Notes: generated by a model from the sequence alone, not told the origin. A stretch of 64,000 nt of DNA from Caenibacillus caldisaponilyticus (GCF_002003465.1 NZ_BDDQ01000013.1:62001-126000), one strand, 5' to 3'; counted from the stretch's first letter, positions 17,571 through 27,408 are shown. Numbers and translations: made by a program.

Positions 17571-17689
17571 CGGGCACTGTTCATTGTTCAGCCGACAGCT
17601 TTCAACCCGGCGCTCACGCCGTCCTCGAACATCCGACAACCGCCATTTTAGGACCGGCGGCCTTTGCGGCTCCAAACGGCTTGTGCCCG
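17571..17689 (-). ncRNA. Candidate structured RNA in the asnO leader
   Basis: On the minus strand CGGGCAC (17689-17683) can pair perfectly with GTGCCCG (17577-17571), closing a domain of about 105 bases. That domain contains further helices, for example AGCCG with CGGCT just inside. A second hairpin lies at about 17525-17545 and the terminator at 17507-17471 follows. I compared it by eye with T-box, SAM, lysine, glycine, TPP, purine and c-di-GMP-I patterns and found no good match; the T-box core is not present. No open frame is supported here. It could also be chance pairing in GC-rich DNA. Confidence 0.3.
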
Positions 17690-17810
17690 TCTCTCCCAAT
17701 AAAAACGTCAGCCGTATTGGAAACGAACGACTGACCGCAAAAACCGGTTTGGACACCGTTTAAATAAGCGAACTTCCCCCGCTTTTCTCAAAGCCTGGCC
17801 CATGAAAGGT

Positions 17811-19787
17811 TCAGGAAACTTTGTTTTTCTTAATGAAGGATTCGAAGTCTTCAACCGGGACGGGTCTGCTGTAATAAAAACCTTGGGCGACGTGACATCC
17901 GTAGTCGCGAAGAAGGTGGAGCTGCTCCGCGGTTTCCACGCCCTCGGCGACCGTTTTGAGCGACAGCCCTTGACACATCGTAATGATCGCCTGGACGATG
18001 GCGCTGTCCCGGCTGTCCGCCGTCAAGTTGCGGATGAACGATCGATCGATCTTTAACGTGTCGATGGAAAAATCCTTGAGATAACTCAGGGCGGAATATC
18101 CCGTTCCGAAATCGTCCAGCGACACCCGGACACCGATCCGTTTTAATTCATTGACGAGCGCATTGCTGTATTGGATGTCGTGCAGCGTCGTGCTTTCCGT
18201 GATTTCCATGTGAATGTATTTCGGATCGACGCCTTCCTGCTGGATGATGCGCCGAACTTGTTTGACAAAATCCTTCTTTATAAATTGGTTCATCGAAACG
18301 TTGACGGAAACCGGGATCGGCTTGAACCCTTTCTCTTGCCATCTCTTGATTTGCCGGCAGGCGGATCGCAGCACCCACAAGCCGATGTCTTCAATCAGTC
18401 CGATTTCTTCGGCGATCGGGATGAATTGATCGGGCGGTACGATGCCAAGTTTCGGATGGCGCCAACGGATCAACGCCTCACAGCCGACGACGGTTTCGGT
18501 GCGAATATCAACCTGCGGCTGGTAGTAAAGCACGAATTCATCTTTTGCCAGCGCCCGGCGCAAATGCCCCTCTAACTCGATGCGACCGGAAAATTTTTCT
18601 TTCATGCCTTCCTCGTAATAACGGAAGGTGTTGTCGCCTTGCATCTTCGCCACATAAAGCGCGATATCGGCATTTTTCATCAACGTCTCTTCATTTTTGC
18701 CGTCGGTCGGGAAAAAGCTGATGCCCATGCAGACCGTCAGAAAATATTCGGCGCCGTTATAGACGATCGGATCGTCAAACGCGCGTTGCAACCTTTCAAC
18801 CAAATGAACGACCGACCGCTTCGATTTAATGTGCGGAACGATGATGGAAAACTTGTCCCCTTCAAAGCGGGCGAGGAGCTGCGAGGCCAGCAAGCGGCTC
18901 TGGATGCGCTCGACGGCAAGTTTTAAAATCTGGTCGCCGACGAAATGGCCGACCGTATCGTTGATGTTTTTAAAGCGATCGATGTCGACAAAGATGACGG
19001 CGAGCCGCTCGCCGTTCCGCTCCGCATGGCCGACCAAGTAGTTCAGCGATTTTTCGAAAAGCGCGCGGTTCGGCAGGCCGGTCATCGCGTCGTGGTAAGC
19101 GAGGCGCTCGATCATGCTTTCGGCTTGTTTTTGCTCGGTGCGATTGACGGCGATGCCGTGCACGCCGATGATGCGCCCGTCCAAGCGAATGGGGATCAAC
19201 GTGACCTTAAAGGGCAAGGAAGCGCCGTTTTTATGCACGAGATTCAAGTCAAACGTCCGCGTTTGGCCGTCCAGCGCCCTGAGAAAGTGGCGATGACAGG
19301 CGGCGCGCCTGGCGTCCTCGACAAAACAGGTGCCGGGACGGCCCACCAACTCCTTTTCTTTGTAATCGAGCTGTTCGGTCACGGCGGGGTTGACGCTTAA
19401 CAGCCTGCCGCTTTCGTCCAATGAAAAAGAGCAATTCGGGCTGCCGTTAAACACCGCCTCGTAGCGCGCGGCCAGTTCGTGCTCGCGCCGCGCCGTCTTC
19501 ACTTGGTTTAAAAGCTTGGATACCGCCGCATCGTCGACAACCGTCACGAGCATCCGAATTTCATTTTTATCAAGCGGGCTGCCGAACCATGACGCGCCGA
19601 CCCCTTCAAACACATGGGCGTGAGGGAGGTAGGCGTCGATTTCCCTTTGGAGGTCAATGATCGTTTGGGAAAGCTCCGGATGGCGGAGCAACTGAATGAA
19701 GAGCCAGTTGTCGCGTCCGATGCCGTGTTCGGCCAAAAATCTTTTAAAGGCGTCAAAATTCGTGTACAAATGCTGGAACGTGTTCAT
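17811..19787 (-). CDS. PAS-GGDEF-EAL protein, probable c-di-GMP phosphodiesterase
   Basis: A 658-residue signalling protein. Residues 1-95 are an unrecognised N-terminal domain (LFIQLLRHPELSQTIIDLQREIDAYLP). A PAS domain follows (about 100-215, NGSPNCSFSLDESGRLL). The GGDEF domain (about 220-385) has the signature changed to EGDKF (LLARFEGDKFSII), so it is unlikely to make c-di-GMP. The EAL domain (about 400-645) keeps EALIRWRHP, NVSMNQF, MEITES, DDFGTGYSAL and KIDRSFI, so it should degrade c-di-GMP. No membrane segment is seen, so it should be cytosolic. ATG 19787 follows GGAGG at good spacing; GTG 19808 does not. Monocistronic. Confidence 0.92.
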   Translation of the reverse strand: MNTFQHLYTNFDAFKRFLAEHGIGRDNWLFIQLLRHPELSQTIIDLQREIDAYLPHAHVFEGVGASWFGSPLDKNEIRMLVTVVDDAAVSKLLNQVKTARREHELAARYEAVFNGSPNCSFSLDESGRLLSVNPAVTEQLDYKEKELVGRPGTCFVEDARRAACHRHFLRALDGQTRTFDLNLVHKNGASLPFKVTLIPIRLDGRIIGVHGIAVNRTEQKQAESMIERLAYHDAMTGLPNRALFEKSLNYLVGHAERNGERLAVIFVDIDRFKNINDTVGHFVGDQILKLAVERIQSRLLASQLLARFEGDKFSIIVPHIKSKRSVVHLVERLQRAFDDPIVYNGAEYFLTVCMGISFFPTDGKNEETLMKNADIALYVAKMQGDNTFRYYEEGMKEKFSGRIELEGHLRRALAKDEFVLYYQPQVDIRTETVVGCEALIRWRHPKLGIVPPDQFIPIAEEIGLIEDIGLWVLRSACRQIKRWQEKGFKPIPVSVNVSMNQFIKKDFVKQVRRIIQQEGVDPKYIHMEITESTTLHDIQYSNALVNELKRIGVRVSLDDFGTGYSALSYLKDFSIDTLKIDRSFIRNLTADSRDSAIVQAIITMCQGLSLKTVAEGVETAEQLHLLRDYGCHVAQGFYYSRPVPVEDFESFIKKNKVS

Positions 19788-19922
19788 CCATTTGACCTCC
19801 AAATCCACGGAAAGTTTCTAATGTTATAATAAGTCCATGTATAAAAAATGGGCGAATGCGTAAAAGTGACTATTCCCCATATTATATATCGACAGCTTTC
19901 CCCATCGTTTTTAGTCCAAAAA

Positions 19923-19953
19923 GAAAAAAAAAGAGATCGCCCGCCGCGATCTC
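19923..19953 (-). terminator. Rho-independent terminator of yisL
   Basis: A perfect 8 bp stem GAGATCGC/GCGATCTC with a five-base loop followed by about eight U residues on the minus strand, seven bases after the stop at 19960. Confidence 0.93.
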
Positions 19954-19959
19954 CACACC

Positions 19960-20310
19960 TTATCCCAATACGCCGTAACCGATGTAAAAAACGGCGATCA
20001 TTCCGACGAGAAGCAGTGCCCAAAACACGCCGGTCTTTTCGTTTTTCCGTTCCTTGGTTAATATCATTTCCATCATCGCGATCACGAGAAGGCCGAATAA
20101 TCCCTTAACGGTCGGCCAACCGTAATTGCCGGCCTGATACCAGATGAAAACCAAGCGCGCCCCCGTGATAAACACAAGAACGAAGACGAGCCGGAGCACC
20201 ATTTGGACGACTTTCAGAAAGGTCGTCCATCCGGCTTTCAAACCTATGTAACCTATGACAAAAAGAATTAACGCCAACGACCACAGTCCGACGTGCGCAT
20301 GCAGCCACAT
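19960..20310 (-). CDS. yisL: YisL family membrane protein (DUF1516)
   Basis: A 116-residue protein with four hydrophobic helices (about 5-25, 32-58, 68-88, 95-115) and the motif MWLHAHVGLWSLALILFVIGY at the start. The pattern MVLRLVFVLVFITGARL and the loop MMEMILTKERKNEKTG match B. subtilis YisL. ATG 20310 has AAAGGAGGAAAA upstream. In B. subtilis yisL is close to asnO, as here. Function unknown. Confidence 0.85.
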   Translation of the reverse strand: MWLHAHVGLWSLALILFVIGYIGLKAGWTTFLKVVQMVLRLVFVLVFITGARLVFIWYQAGNYGWPTVKGLFGLLVIAMMEMILTKERKNEKTGVFWALLLVGMIAVFYIGYGVLG

Positions 20311-20441
20311 CTGCTTTTCCTCCTTTGCCACCATGGATGCTTCCACTTTATATTATCAAAAAAATCCGAGGGCCGCCGACCTTCTCGCACGGTATCGGGA
20401 AACCCCTGACCGCTATTGATATTCGAAGCGGATGAAAGCCA

Positions 20442-20999
20442 TTAACTCGGCAATCGCTTTCTTCTATACTTTTCAACGTCCCCGTCATAATACTGAACTT
20501 CAATTTGATTCGACCAATTTAAAATGGAACCGAACATGTTTCTAATGTCCAGCCCCGGCATCTCATAGGTCTTTTCATCATTCACCGTTCCGGTTGCATC
20601 TTCAATAAAAGTGACTTGATAACCTCTGTGAACCCCTGTGATGGCCGTGAACAAACAGCAGCATTCGATGCTGAACCCGACGATAAAGAGGTGATCGACG
20701 TTTGCGCTCTGCAAAATTTCATGCAAATTCGTTTTGGTAAATCCGCTCGGCGTTGATTTCTGAATGATGTAAACGGCACAATCTATAAACCCGGGATGGC
20801 GTTCACACCCTTCGGACCCTTCCGCGAGCGGGCTATCCGGGCAGAGCTCGTCCGAATCCACGTGTTGAAATAAGATCACCATTTGTTTGTCGGCCTTGAA
20901 GTCTTGAATCATCTCTTTTATTTCCCTCAGTTCATCCGTAAGCTCCTTTTGAGTTAAAATGCCTTTTTGCGGATCAAGGACCAATAGACACCCTTTCAA
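20442..20999 (-). CDS. Isochorismatase-like cysteine hydrolase
   Basis: A 185-residue member of the isochorismatase-like hydrolase family. The expected catalytic triad is present: Asp in CLLVLDPQKG (residue 9), Lys in VYIIQKSTPSGFTKTNL (about 80), and the nucleophile Cys in VGFSIECCCLFTAITGVHRGYQVTFIEDA (about 112). Members hydrolyse amides such as nicotinamide or act on isochorismate; the substrate is unknown here. The start is TTG at 20999 with a weak site. The gene and its upstream region are more AT-rich than neighbours, suggesting possible acquisition. Confidence 0.8.
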   Translation of the reverse strand: MKGCLLVLDPQKGILTQKELTDELREIKEMIQDFKADKQMVILFQHVDSDELCPDSPLAEGSEGCERHPGFIDCAVYIIQKSTPSGFTKTNLHEILQSANVDHLFIVGFSIECCCLFTAITGVHRGYQVTFIEDATGTVNDEKTYEMPGLDIRNMFGSILNWSNQIEVQYYDGDVEKYRRKRLPS

Positions 21000-21167
21000 T
21001 CGGGGCCTTAATACGCGAATGAAACATGATCGCGCTCATTATTAACCCTTGAAGCCGCTGCCATCCTAATATTTATTAAATTTTAAATTATATTTTATTT
21101 TATCGAACATTTCGTAGGCTGTCAATTTGAAGTGAGGATTGATAACTACTGGCGGAAATCACCGATT

Positions 21168-21195
21168 TTTCGAATGGTTCGTTCCGCGGTATAAT
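21168..21195 (+). promoter_or_regulatory. Probable rocD promoter
   Basis: A perfect TATAAT at 21190-21195 with a weak -35 (TTTCGA, 16-base spacer). It lies about 30 bases upstream of the rocD ATG. No -12/-24 sigma-L type element was found. Confidence 0.5.
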
Positions 21196-21226
21196 GAATG
21201 CAGAAACCATCAAAAGGGGTGCTAAC

Positions 21227-22432
21227 ATGAACCGATCCGAATCGATCATCCGTCAAACCGAAAAATACGGGGCACGGAATTATCATCCGCTTCCCGTCGT
21301 CGTTTCCAAAGCGGAAGGCGTCTGGGTGGAAGATCCCGAAGGCCGCCGATACATGGACATGTTGTCCGCGTACTCCGCGGTCAACCAAGGCCATCGCCAT
21401 CCGAAGATCATCGCGGCTTTAAAAAGGCAAGCCGAACGCGTCACGCTCACGTCGCGCGCCTTTCACAACGACCAGCTCGGCCCGTGGTATGAAAAAGTCG
21501 CCAAACTGACAAAGAAAGACTTGATCCTCCCGATGAACACTGGTGCGGAAGCCGTTGAAACCGCTGTCAAAGCGGCGCGGCGCTGGGGCTACGACGTCAA
21601 AGGCATCCCCGACGATCAAGCGGAAATCATCGCCTGCATCGGCAATTTTCACGGGCGAACGATGACCGCAGTGTCGCTATCCTCCGAACCCGAGTATAAA
21701 CGTGGCTTCGGCCCGATGCTTCCCGGCATCAAGCTCGTGCCGTACGGCGATCTCGAGGCCTTGGAAGCGGCGATCACGCCGAACACCGCCGCCTTTCTCG
21801 TCGAACCGATCCAAGGCGAAGGCGGCATCCTCATCCCGCCGGAAGGCTACTTGCGAAAAGCTTATGAGTTGTGCAAAAAAGAAAACGTTCTCTTCCTCGC
21901 CGACGAGATTCAAACCGGCCTCGGGCGCACCGGCAAAATGTTCGCCTGCGACTGGGAAGAGGTCGAACCAGACGTCTACATCCTCGGCAAGGCGCTTGGC
22001 GGCGGAGTCATGCCGATTTCGTGCGTGGCCGCCAACGAAGAAATCCTCGGCGTCTTCGAACCGGGTTCGCACGGTTCTACTTTCGGCGGCAACCCGCTCG
22101 CCTGCGCCGTGTCGATCGCCGCGCTCGAGGTCATTGAAGAGGAAAAACTGCCGGAGCGGTCGCTCGAACTCGGCGCTTATTTCATGGAACAATTGAAAGC
22201 CATTCAAAATCCGATCATCAAAGAAATTCGCGGCAAGGGCTTGTTCATCGGCGTCGAACTGCACGAATCGGCCCGCCCGTATTGCGAAGCGTTGAAGGAA
22301 CAGGGCGTGCTTTGCAAGGAAACGCACGAAAACGTCATCCGTTTCGCTCCGCCGCTCATCATTAAAAAAGAAGAGTTGGACTGGGCGATTGAAAGGATTC
22401 AAAACGTATTGTCCGTCAACGTCGCCCAATAA
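21227..22432 (+). CDS. rocD: Ornithine aminotransferase
   Basis: A 401-residue class III PLP aminotransferase converting ornithine plus 2-oxoglutarate to glutamate semialdehyde and glutamate, in arginine breakdown and proline synthesis. It starts [26 protein letters not shown], the RocD start. It contains the cofactor site [32 protein letters not shown], the [15 protein letters not shown] motif, and the Schiff-base lysine in [14 protein letters not shown] (about residue 255). ATG 21227 follows AAAAGGGG; an upstream ATG at 21194 has no site. A terminator follows at 22450. Confidence 0.95.
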   Translation: MNRSESIIRQTEKYGARNYHPLPVVVSKAEGVWVEDPEGRRYMDMLSAYSAVNQGHRHPKIIAALKRQAERVTLTSRAFHNDQLGPWYEKVAKLTKKDLILPMNTGAEAVETAVKAARRWGYDVKGIPDDQAEIIACIGNFHGRTMTAVSLSSEPEYKRGFGPMLPGIKLVPYGDLEALEAAITPNTAAFLVEPIQGEGGILIPPEGYLRKAYELCKKENVLFLADEIQTGLGRTGKMFACDWEEVEPDVYILGKALGGGVMPISCVAANEEILGVFEPGSHGSTFGGNPLACAVSIAALEVIEEEKLPERSLELGAYFMEQLKAIQNPIIKEIRGKGLFIGVELHESARPYCEALKEQGVLCKETHENVIRFAPPLIIKKEELDWAIERIQNVLSVNVAQ

Positions 22433-22449
22433 CCGCCTATCAATCAAAC

Positions 22450-22505
22450 GGGGCCAAGGACCGGAAACGCCGTAAGGGTTTTTCCGATCCGGCCCTTTCG
22501 TTTTT
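22450..22505 (+). terminator. Rho-independent terminator of rocD
   Basis: A long stem with small bulges (GGGCC and CGGAAA pairing with TTTTCCG and GGCCC) ends in TTTCG and five T residues, 18 bases after the rocD stop. Confidence 0.75.
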
Positions 22506-22664
22506 CTTGCAGTCGAAACCTGTACAAGCCACAAAGAAAGCCATCTCCCCGGGTACAGGGGGAGATTCCACGTGGATTAAAACCCGCAAATAATGCCGCG
22601 GCTTAAACTTTATGAAAAGGTTTATCCATGCGCTTTCCCGTCAAGCCGCCATCCGGGACGACAT

Positions 22665-23750
22665 TTATCGGGCGATCGGTTTCATCGGAAATTGCACCGG
22701 CTTCAAGGACGGATCGATCACCTTCGTGCGGTAGCCGTGGGCTTTCAAGTACTCAAGCAAGGCCGGGAGGGCTTTGGCCGTCTCCGGGCGATCGTGAAGG
22801 AGAATGACCGGGGAACTCCTTGACCCTTTTCTGCGCATGGTTTCCAATTGTTTTTCCGTCGCGCGGACGAAGCGAACGTCGCGATAATCCCAGTCATGGC
22901 TATCGACATTCCAATCCCACATGATAAACCCCGCGTTTTGTTCCGCCTGGCGCTCGGCCGGCGTCATATAGGGCACGCTCCCGTACGGAACGCGGATCAA
23001 TGGGGTGTGGATGCCCGTCAACTTTTTCAGCGTGCTCTGGGCCGTTTTCATTTCCCCGACCGCGGTTTGCTGCGAGCGATAAAACTTGTGCACATCATGG
23101 GTGACGCCGTGCAGGCCGCAACCAAATCCGTCTTCGGCTATGGCTTTGACGGCGGCGGGAAACCGCCTCATGTTCGGCTCCAGCATGAAAAAGGTCGCGT
23201 TCATGCGATATTGTTCTAGTAGGTGCAAGATCGTCAGGGTCGCGGCCGATGGCCCGTCGTCAAACGTGAGAAAAACGACGGATGGATCATCGATCGGACG
23301 CCCGCCGATCGCGGCGTCCCCGCCTTGGCTGCCGCCGTCATGATTCTTAGAAGACGGCGGCGCGCCCTCTTTTCGATCCATACCATCCCGATTCTCCGAC
23401 TGGTCCGTTTTATTTTTCGTCCCGCTGCGGCTGTCTTTCTTTTCCGGGCCCGCGCGTTTCGCCTCTTCCGTTTTCACGCGGCGCTCCCCGTTTTCTTTCC
23501 CCGTCGCGTCGGGCCTGGCGTTGCCCGTGGCTTTCTTCGGCTCGTCAACGGTGCGGGCGTTTGCCGGCTGTACAGCCGTCCGTTTCTCTGAATTTTCCTT
23601 CGTCTGTTCTCGCAGCGCACGGTCCGCCTTGGCGGCGAACGACGGTTTCGAACCTTCATAGATGGCCCAACCCGCGAGAAAGATTAAGAGAATCGCCAAC
23701 CAAACGCATGCCGCCCATTTCCAAACACGGCGTTCTTTTTTTCTTTTCAC
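22665..23750 (-). CDS. Membrane-anchored polysaccharide deacetylase (NodB domain)
   Basis: A 361-residue protein: basic N-terminus, one membrane anchor (about residues 12-30), then a low-complexity linker rich in Lys, Glu, Arg and Ser (about 35-150), then a NodB domain. The domain shows VVFLTFDDGPS (catalytic Asp), HGVTH (zinc histidines), and RVPYGSVP, and ends with VILLHDRPETAKAL (His). Such enzymes remove acetyl groups from peptidoglycan or related polymers outside the cell; B. subtilis YheN and PdaC are of this kind. The start is GTG 23750. The exact substrate is unknown. Confidence 0.9.
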   Translation of the reverse strand: MKRKKERRVWKWAACVWLAILLIFLAGWAIYEGSKPSFAAKADRALREQTKENSEKRTAVQPANARTVDEPKKATGNARPDATGKENGERRVKTEEAKRAGPEKKDSRSGTKNKTDQSENRDGMDRKEGAPPSSKNHDGGSQGGDAAIGGRPIDDPSVVFLTFDDGPSAATLTILHLLEQYRMNATFFMLEPNMRRFPAAVKAIAEDGFGCGLHGVTHDVHKFYRSQQTAVGEMKTAQSTLKKLTGIHTPLIRVPYGSVPYMTPAERQAEQNAGFIMWDWNVDSHDWDYRDVRFVRATEKQLETMRRKGSRSSPVILLHDRPETAKALPALLEYLKAHGYRTKVIDPSLKPVQFPMKPIAR

Positions 23751-24081
23751 CGATTTCCGCTCCCCTAACCTTGGTGCCGTCGGCGCTGAGCGACGGGAAT
23801 GCCGATCATCGCTTAAAGCCGACTCGTCACGGCCGCAGAAAACGCCAGAACCAACGGCTTTCGGAGGGCCCCCTGCTGGAACAGGGGCGCATCCGAATCG
23901 CAGCGCTGCCAGCGTCCGCCTTCTCTAATCCGAATGTATCATGAAGTTTTCTTTTTTACAATAGGATTACAAGTATGATTTTAAGATGACAAGTTATATT
24001 ATTTTCCCATGCTTCTGAGAAAAGGGATTACAATCAAAAGGAAAAATGGCTCAATCATGGCATCCGCCGAGGAGGTCGACG
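23751..24081. other. Divergent intergenic region, AT-rich stretch
   Basis: About 330 bases between the deacetylase and a GNAT gene. The AT-rich part 23935-24045 must carry the promoter(s). TACAAT at 24029-24034 on the plus strand is a candidate -10, but a matching -35 is weak. No gene seen. Confidence 0.35.
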
Positions 24082-24564
24082 ATGGCTAACTTGGAGATCC
24101 GCCCGATGTTGGCAAGGGATTATGAAGAATTGGTGGAAATCGAACATCTCATCTGGAACGAAACCAACACTCCAGCTCGCATCCATTGGCCGTCCGCCGA
24201 AGCCTACGGCCGGCAAAAGGCCGGCGAACTCCAATGGGTCGCGGTTCTCGACGGGAAAGTCGCCGGATATATCAACGCCCACCATAAGACGAAATTGGAA
24301 ACCAACCGGCACGTCTATGAAATCGACATGGGGGTGCATCCGAACGCCCAAAGAAAAGGCGTCGGTCGCGCCCTTCTCAAAGAAATCGAACGGGTCGTCA
24401 GAGAGCGGGGCGGCCGCAAACTTTCGCTCAGAGTTTTAGAGACGAACCCCGGAGCGATCGCTTTCTATAAATCTTGCGGATTTCAAGAAGAAGGTCGCCT
24501 CGTCAAAGAATTTATCATCAACGGGCGCCCCGTCGACGACATCCTGATGTCTAAATTTTTATAA
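24082..24564 (+). CDS. GNAT family N-acetyltransferase
   Basis: A 160-residue acetyltransferase. It starts MANLEIRPMLARDYEELVEIEHLIWNETN. The acetyl-CoA binding loop is GVHPNAQRKGVGRALLKEIERVVRERG (about residues 90-116), followed by LRVLETNPGAIAFYKSCGFQEEGRLVKEF. The length is typical and the catalytic Tyr of the YKSCGF motif is present. The substrate is unknown. ATG 24082 is set by AGGAGG seven bases upstream. A terminator follows. Confidence 0.88.
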   Translation: MANLEIRPMLARDYEELVEIEHLIWNETNTPARIHWPSAEAYGRQKAGELQWVAVLDGKVAGYINAHHKTKLETNRHVYEIDMGVHPNAQRKGVGRALLKEIERVVRERGGRKLSLRVLETNPGAIAFYKSCGFQEEGRLVKEFIINGRPVDDILMSKFL

Positions 24565-24630
24565 TCCGCGCTTTCCGCAAACGGCGGGCGGGCCGTCCTG
24601 TTTTGGCCGCCTCTGATGGCTCTCAAGCAA

Positions 24631-24663
24631 AATCCGGGCTTGCGCTTAAGCCCGGATTTTTCC
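24631..24663 (+). terminator. Rho-independent terminator shared by two convergent genes
   Basis: An 11 bp stem AATCCGGGCTT/AAGCCCGGATT with a six-base loop followed by TTTTCC on the plus strand and TTTTGC on the minus strand. It lies between the GNAT gene (plus) and the end of the broken secreted-protein gene (minus), so it may work both ways. Confidence 0.85.
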
Positions 24664-24691
24664 ATTCAGGCCACTATAAATCCCACACCGA

Positions 24692-27408
24692 TCAATGCAG
24701 CCAGGCGTTTAAAAAGATTTCCAAATCTTGTTTCGCTGGTTCGCCGATAAAGCGATCCGGAAGATGCGCCACAAAATCAAGCGTTTTTTGCAATTGTCGC
24801 CGCCGCATGGCATCGCCTTTCGCCCGTTCCGCCGCTTTCACGTGAACCTTTAAAGCGATTTTTATCGCGGGGCGAAGGGGCGAGCGGTCGATCAGCGCAT
24901 AAAGATTGGCAAATGTCGGAGCGGTCACCGCGACCGCCGCCGTTTTGATTGGCTCCCAATTTCCGGCTTTATCAACGGATCGATAGGCCACCGTGGCGAC
25001 GCCGTCGGCCGTCAAGCGGATGGGCGTCGAGTAATCGCTCCACGATCCAGCGTTCACGCGATAGATTGTCTTTTCAATCCCCGAGCGATCGTCCGTCGCG
25101 CCCAATCGGAGGATCGCCTGCTCCATAAACGACCCGTCCGAAAGCTTCGTCCCGGATAATTCCGCGGCCGTTTCAGGGGCAACGACATCGGCCTCTTTCA
25201 GGTCGTCAAGCGAACGGGGCTTCACTTGCCTCGTTCCCTTGAATTCGCTCGATATGCCGACGATGTCAAGCACGTCACCATTATGATACGAAAAGTCATC
25301 AAAAGTGGTGCCCGTCCGATTATCGAGCCGGACGGTCACTGATCCGTCCTCGCCCACCGCGGTGAACTCGGTCGTCCCGTAAACATCCGCCCGCCGGACA
25401 TCGGCACGGTGACCTTGTTCAAGCGGACAAGGCGGCCTTCGTTCGCTTCGGCCACCCCGCCGGGCGTCACATCAAGCGGCGCGGGAAGGTCGGCCCTCCC
25501 CGACTTTTCTATCCGATACACCGGGCTGATCTCTCGTTCGCCGTTATATTCCGTCGTTTGACCGGTGATTTTTACCTTTTCACCCGGTTCAATGTCTTCA
25601 TTTTGCTGATAGACATAAATGCCGCCCGTTCCGTCTTGAACGTAAAAGCCTTTGCCTCCCCACAGGCCCGTCCGCGTCGTCGCCACGCCTTCGACGGTAA
25701 CGACCGAACCCTCAGGCAGGTTGCGGGCGTCCGCCACCGCGATCGCTTCCGGCGTTTCTCCCCCTTCTCCCGGCGGAAGCGGTTCGGGGGCCACATTCGC
25801 GATGGTGACCGATTCGGTGTACAGATTGTTCGATCCTTGTTTGAGCCTGAGGTTGGCCGCACCGAGCGCGCCCGTTTTAATGCGGACGTACAATTCCGTC
25901 TCCGCATGACCGCTCGCGTCGGCCGTCATCGCAAACGGTTCGCTGTATCCGTAAGCGGACGGCCAACTGGTTCCGTCCTGGCTGAATTGCCCCACTTGTT
26001 CGCCGCCTGGCAAATACAAGCCGACTCGCAAGTTGCTGACTTCGGCAAACGGTGCCCAATGATCGCCGGTGACGCGAATCTTAAAAATTTGTCCGTTCGC
26101 GGGAAGCTCATCTTGGTGGACAAAGCCGTAAGTCGGATTTTCCAGCGTTTTCCCTGAGCCGTAAGACCCGGCGGCAAAGGTCGCCGGATTCCACCATTCA
26201 TAACCGGGGTTCGGAGGCGCCCATGGCTCCGGTTGCGGTTCGACCGATTGGGCCGGTTGCTCAAAATCGTGGAGCGCGGTCGGTTGATCCAGCGGGATGC
26301 CGCGGTCGGCAAAGCTCGTGTAGTCTTCCTGTTCAGCCAGCCAATCGAAAAGATGGATCAGAAGCACGGCATCATCTTGTTCTTCGAAACCGTCATAGGT
26401 CGTCTTCGGCTGGCCGGTGTCCTCGCGCACATAAAAAGGCGTGTCGTCCTCGATCGGCGACGAATCGCCGATGAAAGCAGCTTTACCTAGGCCGCGTTTG
26501 GCGATGGCCACCATCGGGCCTTCTGCCGTCCCCCCGCCGTCGTAAACGCCTTGATCGACGGCATTCGACCATGCCGGCGGATTTTCTGGAAGATAAACCA
26601 ACCCCTTGGCGTGCGCGGGATCGAGAATCGCGAGCGTCGATCCGGCGTGCATGGCGACCGCGTGGACCCCTTCCGTGATGCCGAATGCGTCTTCCGGGGC
26701 GGTGATGCGGTCGGCCGTGACATCGCCGATCGCATTATATCTGAAGCGAACGCCGAAATGCTCGGCCAACCAATCCGAGCTCGTCACCCCTTGCATCGCC
26801 GCAGAGGATTTTTCGCTATCGCTCATGCCTTTCGTCGGATCATCAAACGCCCCGCGGCGATAGCCGTTGAAAATTTCGGAGGCGTCCCATCGGTTTTTAT
26901 TGCGATCGGCGTTGTAATGATCGCCGATAAAGAAAAGGCTGCCGCCGGCGTCGACATAATCGAGCAACGCTTGCTGTTCGGATTGCTTGAACGGAATGTT
27001 CGCTTCCGGGATGACGAAGACGTCATAGTCTTTCAAATCATCGTAAGTGATCGGGCCCGATTTTCTCAGCTCTTGAATCTCAAAGCCATCTTCAGCCAGG
27101 CCTTCGGCGAAATCGGAAAAACCGCCGTTGATCACCCAATCGGCGGCACCGGCCGTTTCACCATGGGTGTTGTCGAAAAGGATTTTCTTCCCGGCATGTT
27201 CGTTGACCACTTTGGGCGCGATATGGGGCGCCGGTCCGCATACCGCGGTGATCGGACATTCGCTTTCGCTAGGCGCAACGGTCGTCGTCGCCCCACCGGT
27301 GGTCGCTTCGGTCGTTTTCGTCCATCCCGTTCCGTTGATGGTGAGAACGGCAGCGAGAACAACCGCCGACAGGATCCGAAATATCGGCAAAATCTTCTTC
27401 ATCTTCAT
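24692..27408 (-). pseudogene. Secreted multidomain protein (DUF4350/ThuA-like, OB-fold, FIMAH-like), frameshifted
   Basis: The first 690 codons (25336-27408) begin with a signal peptide (KKILPIFRILSAVVLAAVL). Next comes a domain like DUF4350/ThuA (KKILFDNTHGETAGAADW, YDVFVIPEANIPF, GGSLFFIGDHYNADRNKNRW, KAAFIGDSSPIEDDTPFY), then a WWNP-type beta domain and an OB-fold like that of YhcR nucleases (EGSVVTVEGVATTRTGLWGGKGFYVQDGTGGIYVY). At about 25403 the frame changes. One added base would join it to the second frame (to 24692), which carries ADVYGTTEFTAVGEDG, a beta domain, and a C-terminal helical region resembling FIMAH. The joined protein would be about 900 residues. A phase error in sequencing cannot be excluded. 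Confidence 0.75.

Noticed and set aside
17521-17700. T-box, SAM, lysine, glycine, TPP or c-di-GMP-I riboswitch upstream of asnO
   Set aside because: A CGCAAAGG piece and GC helices gave a passing resemblance to c-di-GMP-I, but the conserved core sequences of each class are missing; only a generic candidate RNA is reported.
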